Assembly (NCBI GenBank): GCA_913062735.1
Contig: CAJXWI010000064.1
Coordinates: forward strand, 1-9,249
Direction of reading: 5' to 3'
DNA length: 9,249 nt
Source of the DNA: an uncultured Arcobacter sp.
GTDB lineage: Bacteria; Campylobacterota; Campylobacteria; Campylobacterales; Arcobacteraceae
In this document: piece after piece, positions 6,069-9,249 of the stretch
How the letters are laid out: every line of letters begins with the position of its first letter
Position numbering within the stretch: position 1 is the stretch's first letter
Program-made: the position numbers and the translations under genes
Notes under the pieces: model-generated
What the model was told of the DNA's origin: nothing
The model's database searches: none
What the model saw: only the letters and a program-made list of their open reading frames with translations

Positions 6069-6177
6069 ATAAAATCGATTATTTTAAATAAAAGGCATAT
6101 TATTCAAATAGAAGGCAAAGGTCTTGTTATTTGCCATTAATAATTTTCATAAAGTAAACTATAACATGCTTTTAAAT

Positions 6178-6202
6178 TTTTTTTGCTATAATAGCAAAAA
6201 AA
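6178..6202 (+). promoter_or_regulatory. purM promoter: TATAAT embedded in an inverted repeat
   Basis: A perfect TATAAT at 6187-6192 is the centre of an 11-base inverted repeat: TTTTTTTGCTA (6178-6188), TAA, then TAGCAAAAAAA (6192-6202). Upstream T-rich DNA replaces a -35 box, as is common in Campylobacterota. Transcription would start near 6199, giving a leader of about 60 bases. The symmetry could be an operator covering the -10 box or a chance product of AT-rich sequence. Confidence 0.6.
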
Positions 6203-6212
6203 TTGATGTGTA

Positions 6213-6229
6213 GGTAAATTCAATTTACC
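6213..6229 (+). promoter_or_regulatory. Inverted repeat in the purM leader
   Basis: GGTAAATT and AATTTACC flank a single C and form a perfect 17-base symmetric site, about 14 to 30 bases after the predicted transcription start and 31 bases before the start codon. It could be a downstream operator for a purine-responsive regulator. As RNA it would be only a weak hairpin. Its function is unknown; the leader is too short and simple for a known purine riboswitch. Confidence 0.4.
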
Positions 6230-6260
6230 CATAATTTTACAAGACATATGAAGGACGAAC

Positions 6261-7256
6261 GTGGCAAAAGTTAGTTATAAAGATGCAGGTGTAGATATAG
6301 ATGCAGGAAATCAATTTGTTGAAAATATTAAACCTTACGTAAAAGCAACAAAAATTCCAGGTGTATTAGGTGGAATTGGATCATTTGCAGGTGCATTTGA
6401 ATTACCTACTGGTTACAAAAAACCAGTATTATTATCAGGAACAGATGGTGTTGGTACAAAACTTAAACTAGCAATTGATGCTAAAATATTTGATACTGTT
6501 GGAATTGATTTAGTTGCAATGTGTACAAATGATTTATTGTGTAACTTTGGAGAACCTTTATTTTTCTTAGATTATTACGCTACTGCTAAATTAAATGTTG
6601 ATGAAGCATCTGCTGTTGTAAAAGGTATTGCAGAAGGTTGTATCAGAAGTGAATGTGCCTTAGTTGGTGGTGAAACAGCAGAAATGCCAGGAATGTACCA
6701 AGAAGGTGATTTTGACTTGGCTGGTTTTTGTGTTGGAATTGCAGAAAAAGATGAATTAAACAGAATTGAGCGAATTAATGCAGGAGATGTATTATTAGCA
6801 CTTCCATCATCAGGAATTCACTCAAATGGTTTTTCATTGGTACGAAAAGTATTATTTGATACACTTGAACTTACACTAGATGACGATTTTGAAGGAAAAC
6901 CTTTAAAAGAAGTATTATTAGAACCAACTAGAATTTATGTAAAAGAATTCAAAGAAAATAAAGAAAATATTTCTGCCTTAGCTCATATCACAGGTGGAGG
7001 TATTACTGAAAACTTACCTCGTGTTTTACCAGAACATTTAAAAGCGATCGTAAAAAGAGATTCTATTAAAGTATTACCAATTTTTGATTTTATTGGTGAG
7101 CATGTAGAACTTGAAGAAATGTACAGAACATTTAACATGGGTGTAGGAATGGTTGTTGTTGCAAATCCTTCAAAAGTAGATGCAATCTTAGCTAGTACTG
7201 ATGCTTATGTTATTGGAAGTATTGAAGAAGGAGAAAAAGGCGTAGAGTTTATCTAA
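6261..7256 (+). CDS. purM: Phosphoribosylformylglycinamidine cyclo-ligase (AIR synthetase)
   Basis: This 331-residue cytosolic enzyme uses ATP to close FGAM to aminoimidazole ribonucleotide, the fifth step of purine synthesis. It begins with the conserved SYKDAGVDIDAG. Next come GGIGSFAGAFELP (37-49), the Gly/Asp loop SGTDGVGTKLKLA (59-71), ND..CNFGEPLFFLDYYAT (90-108), GGETAEMPGMY (136-146), SSGIHSNGFSLVR (183-195), LEPTRIYVKEF (220-230) and AHITGGGITENLPRVLP (241-257), all in family order. The start is GTG at 6261, supported by AAGGA at 6251-6255 with a five-base spacer and by the N-terminal match. It is a single-gene transcript bounded by its own promoter and a terminator, divergent from coaE. 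Length and motifs are complete and nothing is unusual in the protein. Confidence 0.97.
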   Translation: MAKVSYKDAGVDIDAGNQFVENIKPYVKATKIPGVLGGIGSFAGAFELPTGYKKPVLLSGTDGVGTKLKLAIDAKIFDTVGIDLVAMCTNDLLCNFGEPLFFLDYYATAKLNVDEASAVVKGIAEGCIRSECALVGGETAEMPGMYQEGDFDLAGFCVGIAEKDELNRIERINAGDVLLALPSSGIHSNGFSLVRKVLFDTLELTLDDDFEGKPLKEVLLEPTRIYVKEFKENKENISALAHITGGGITENLPRVLPEHLKAIVKRDSIKVLPIFDFIGEHVELEEMYRTFNMGVGMVVVANPSKVDAILASTDAYVIGSIEEGEKGVEFI

Positions 7257-7271
7257 GCACTTTTTTCTTTT

Positions 7272-7306
7272 AAAAAAGGAGTAACCACTTGGTTACTCCT
7301 TTTTTT
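7272..7306. terminator. Bidirectional intrinsic terminator between purM and the pirin operon
   Basis: AAAAAAGGAGTAACC (7272-7286) and GGTTACTCCTTTTTT (7291-7305) form a 15-pair stem around a four-base loop. The nine-pair core is GGAGTAACC/GGTTACTCC. A T run follows on the plus strand and, because of the A run on the left arm, also on the minus strand. It therefore can end both purM and the convergent pirin operon, whose stop codon is at 7315-7317. Confidence 0.92.
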
Positions 7307-7314
7307 ATGACAAA

Positions 7315-8019
7315 CTAACTTTTTTTCATCTCAATAAACAAAAAATGAGACGGCTCTAAGGCTTCAATTTTTAGTGTATTTTCTTCTGTAATCTCCATTG
7401 CATCTCCATTATTTAGGCGAAGGCCATTAATATTAGAAGAACTCTCAATTTGTACAAAATAAACTTGCCTCTTGTCTTTGATTTGGTATTCCAAGGTCTT
7501 ATTTTTATCCAACTCACTAACATACATATTTATATCTTGATGAATCTTTATTTTTGCATCTCCATCTTGGGAAGATACAATGTTTAATAAGGTGTTTTTT
7601 CTTTGTTCTTCTTTGTAGTTCTCTTGTCCATATAACTTTGGCAAAGAATCTTTAGGAGGAAGAATCCAAATTTGTAAGAGCCTTAAGGTATCACTTTCAT
7701 GTTTATTATACTCACTGTGAGATATTCCATTGCCTGCTGAGAGGTATTGAACCTGTCCTCTTTTAACTACTTCTTCATTTCCCATTGAATCTTTATGTGA
7801 AATCTCACCTTTTACTACATAAGATATAATTTCCATATTTTGATGTGGATGGGTATCAAAACCGCTTTGGGCTTTAATTAAATCATCATTTAGTACTCTA
7901 AGTACCCCAAAATTCATATTGTCATAATTTCTATATTCTGCAAATGAAAAATGAAATCTACTTTGTAACCATCCAAGGTTAGAAGTACCCATATTTCCTT
8001 TCGGTAATTTTTTTAACAT
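7315..8019 (-). CDS. Pirin family protein (YhhW-like, possible quercetin 2,3-dioxygenase)
   Basis: This 234-residue bicupin protein has no signal peptide and is probably cytosolic. The N-terminal cupin carries the metal-binding residues of the YhhW/pirin family: His57 and His59 in DTHPHQNMEII, and His101 and Glu103 in GISHSEYN. Other family motifs are FAEYRNYDNMNFGVLRVLNDD (26-46) and LLQIWILP (114-121). E. coli YhhW and human pirin have quercetinase activity in vitro; the natural substrate is unknown. AAAGGA at 8025-8030 supports the ATG. The gene is last in an operon, 21 bases after the dioxygenase gene, and ends just before the shared terminator. Context with an FMN reductase and an extradiol dioxygenase suggests handling of catechols or quinones. 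That link is inferred. Confidence 0.92.
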   Translation of the reverse strand: MLKKLPKGNMGTSNLGWLQSRFHFSFAEYRNYDNMNFGVLRVLNDDLIKAQSGFDTHPHQNMEIISYVVKGEISHKDSMGNEEVVKRGQVQYLSAGNGISHSEYNKHESDTLRLLQIWILPPKDSLPKLYGQENYKEEQRKNTLLNIVSSQDGDAKIKIHQDINMYVSELDKNKTLEYQIKDKRQVYFVQIESSSNINGLRLNNGDAMEITEENTLKIEALEPSHFLFIEMKKS

Positions 8020-8040
8020 TAATGTCCTTTCTTTTTTATT

Positions 8041-8814
8041 TTAATTTGAAAATAAGAGTGTTTGCATGGATAGATTTCCATACATAAAACGTTTATTTAA
8101 AATTTCACAATCTTTTGAAATTGCTGCGCCTAAGGGAAAAAATAATGGCATAAAATGCTCCTGACTAGGGTGGTTCTCTCTAAATTTAGGTGCTTTTTCT
8201 TTAAAATCTAAGAGTTCATGTATATTTTTTTCTCTTATAATCTTGCTAATATACTCATCAAATATTTTCGCATACTCTTTAACTTTGGCATTTATATTGG
8301 AAGTAGTATCATAAAGATTATGAGTGATGCTCCCACTTCCAATAATTAAACACTCCTTTCGTAATTCTTGTAATGCTTCTCCTAAAATAAAAAGTTCTTT
8401 ACTTGAATAACTTTTAGGTAAAGAAATTTGAATAATAGGAATATCTGCTTTTGGGTACATCAGCGATAATGGTACCCAAACTCCATGATCATAACCTTCT
8501 TTGAAAGGCTCTTCTTTTATCTGGATATCCTTATTTTGTAAAAGTTTTTTTATATTTTTTACTTGCTTGATATCATTTTTAGCTGGATACTTTTTTTCAT
8601 GCAATTCTTTTGGAAAACCATAAAAATCATAAATAATTTTTGGAAACTCATTGCTTAAAATTGATACGTCTTTGCTTTCCCAATGTGCAGATACTATGAC
8701 TATATATTTAGGTTTCTCAAATTTTTTACTTAAATTTTTGAAAAAATCACTGAATTCATTGTCCATAATACCAAGAGCTGGGCTTCCATGTGAAATAAAT
8801 AAACTAGGTAACAC
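8041..8814 (-). CDS. DODA/LigB-type extradiol aromatic ring-opening dioxygenase family protein (YgiD-like)
   Basis: This 257-residue probable cytosolic metalloenzyme belongs to the class III extradiol dioxygenases that include plant DOPA 4,5-dioxygenase and E. coli YgiD. It opens with PSLFISHGSP. Probable metal ligands are His9 in SHG, His44 in SAHW and a C-terminal His, most likely His220 in HPSQEHFMPLFFPLGAA. GYDHGVWVPLSLMYP (107-121) with His110 and SGSITHNL (160-167) with His165 are the other family motifs. The start is GTG at 8814; AAGGAAG (8820-8826) is well spaced and overlaps the stop of the upstream gene. A later ATG at residue 17 would remove the SHG ligand and is rejected. Ten bases separate it from the FMN reductase gene. 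The substrate, probably a catechol-type ring, cannot be read from sequence. Confidence 0.9.
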   Translation of the reverse strand: MLPSLFISHGSPALGIMDNEFSDFFKNLSKKFEKPKYIVIVSAHWESKDVSILSNEFPKIIYDFYGFPKELHEKKYPAKNDIKQVKNIKKLLQNKDIQIKEEPFKEGYDHGVWVPLSLMYPKADIPIIQISLPKSYSSKELFILGEALQELRKECLIIGSGSITHNLYDTTSNINAKVKEYAKIFDEYISKIIREKNIHELLDFKEKAPKFRENHPSQEHFMPLFFPLGAAISKDCEILNKRFMYGNLSMQTLLFSN

Positions 8815-8824
8815 TATATCTTCC

Positions 8825-9249
8825 TTATTTGTTTGTACTTATTTGAATAAATTGTTCTAATATTCTTTGCAAACTACCTTCTTCTATTGGTTTTTGATAG
8901 GTAGCAATAATTTCTCTTGGCATTACTAAGGCACCTAAGCGTGTAAACTGATTTCTCATAGCAGCACTTGCATCACTTCCACCACCACCTGCATGAACGG
9001 CTAGTTGAATAGGTTTTAGAGTAAATACTTTTCTGAAGTCTTCATCTGCTCTTGAAACCCAAGCAATAAAATTAACAAGTACAGGAGGAAGAGAGAAGTT
9101 GTACTCAGGACTAACAAATATATAAGCTTGTGCTTCTTGCATTTTTGAAATTAAGTCAAGAATTCCATTTGGAATACCATCTTTTTCTTCTTTCAAAGAA
9201 TCATACATAGGAAGATTTAATTCAACAAGATTTATAATTTCACTTGTTT
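8825..9249 (-). CDS. NADPH-dependent FMN reductase family protein (5' end outside window)
   Basis: A flavodoxin-like flavoprotein reductase of which 140 C-terminal residues are in the window. The open frame continues to the right edge, reading ...SEIINLVELNLPMYDS, so the internal Met at 9208 is not the true start and roughly 30-40 N-terminal residues including the first phosphate loop are missing. Visible motifs are the flavin-binding loop SPEYNFSLPPVLVNFIAWVSR and the Gly-rich HAGGGGSDASAAMRNQFTRLGALVMP. Relatives include ChrR- and YieF-like quinone, chromate or azo reductases that transfer electrons from NAD(P)H through FMN. It precedes the extradiol dioxygenase and pirin genes in one operon, suggesting two-electron reduction of quinones to catechols before ring opening. 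The family is clear; the substrate is inferred. Confidence 0.87.
   Translation of the reverse strand, partial: TSEIINLVELNLPMYDSLKEEKDGIPNGILDLISKMQEAQAYIFVSPEYNFSLPPVLVNFIAWVSRADEDFRKVFTLKPIQLAVHAGGGGSDASAAMRNQFTRLGALVMPREIIATYQKPIEEGSLQRILEQFIQISTNK

Noticed and set aside
6166..6213. 15-codon open frame in the coaE-purM spacer
   Set aside because: It spans the predicted purM -10 box, lacks a ribosome binding site and has no coding character.
8651..8860. Plus-strand open frame opposite the dioxygenase start
   Set aside because: It is antisense to conserved DODA motifs and crosses an operon junction.

Overview
The window is AT-rich, chromosomal-looking DNA from a Campylobacterota bacterium, most likely of the Arcobacter group (Arcobacteraceae). 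I infer this from base composition, strong TATAAT -10 boxes preceded by T-rich DNA rather than clear -35 boxes, tight ATGA/TAATG gene overlaps, and the gene set: coaE-dapF beside purM, a GH73 glucosaminidase and an LPP20-type lipoprotein. The genus is an inference. No phage, transposon, CRISPR array, tRNA or rRNA is visible.

Layout, left to right. (1) A plus-strand thioredoxin-type glutathione peroxidase (114-593) is preceded by a perfect 26-bp palindrome and followed by a long hairpin terminator. (2) A minus-strand operon (3899 to 713) encodes an LPP20-family lipoprotein, an MltC-like lytic transglycosylase and a periplasmic protein with a transglutaminase-like Cys-His-Asp triad. The last two share an N-terminal aromatic/QE/YKK motif and overlap by ATGA. 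(3) A second minus-strand operon (6041 to 3989) encodes dephospho-CoA kinase (coaE), diaminopimelate epimerase (dapF) and a Bax-like glucosaminidase, and ends in a clear terminator. dapF carries an in-frame TAA but is otherwise intact. (4) purM, on the plus strand, diverges from coaE across a 219-bp spacer. Its -10 box sits inside an inverted repeat, and a second inverted repeat lies in its leader. (5) Convergent to purM, and separated from it by a bidirectional terminator, is a minus-strand operon of an FMN reductase (cut by the window end), a DODA/LigB-type extradiol dioxygenase and a pirin.

How the genes fit together. Two adjacent minus-strand operons concern the cell wall: synthesis of meso-diaminopimelate (DapF), glucosaminidase cleavage (Bax-like), glycan cleavage by lytic transglycosylase (MltC-like), and two exported partners of unknown role (LPP20 lipoprotein, transglutaminase-like protein). 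The two ends of the window carry redox or aromatic-stress functions: peroxide or lipid-hydroperoxide reduction on the left, and a probable quinone/catechol-handling cassette on the right. The best candidate for an undescribed system is the LPP20/MltC-like/transglutaminase-like operon. The most pressing oddity is the stop codon inside dapF, a gene normally needed for peptidoglycan and lysine synthesis.
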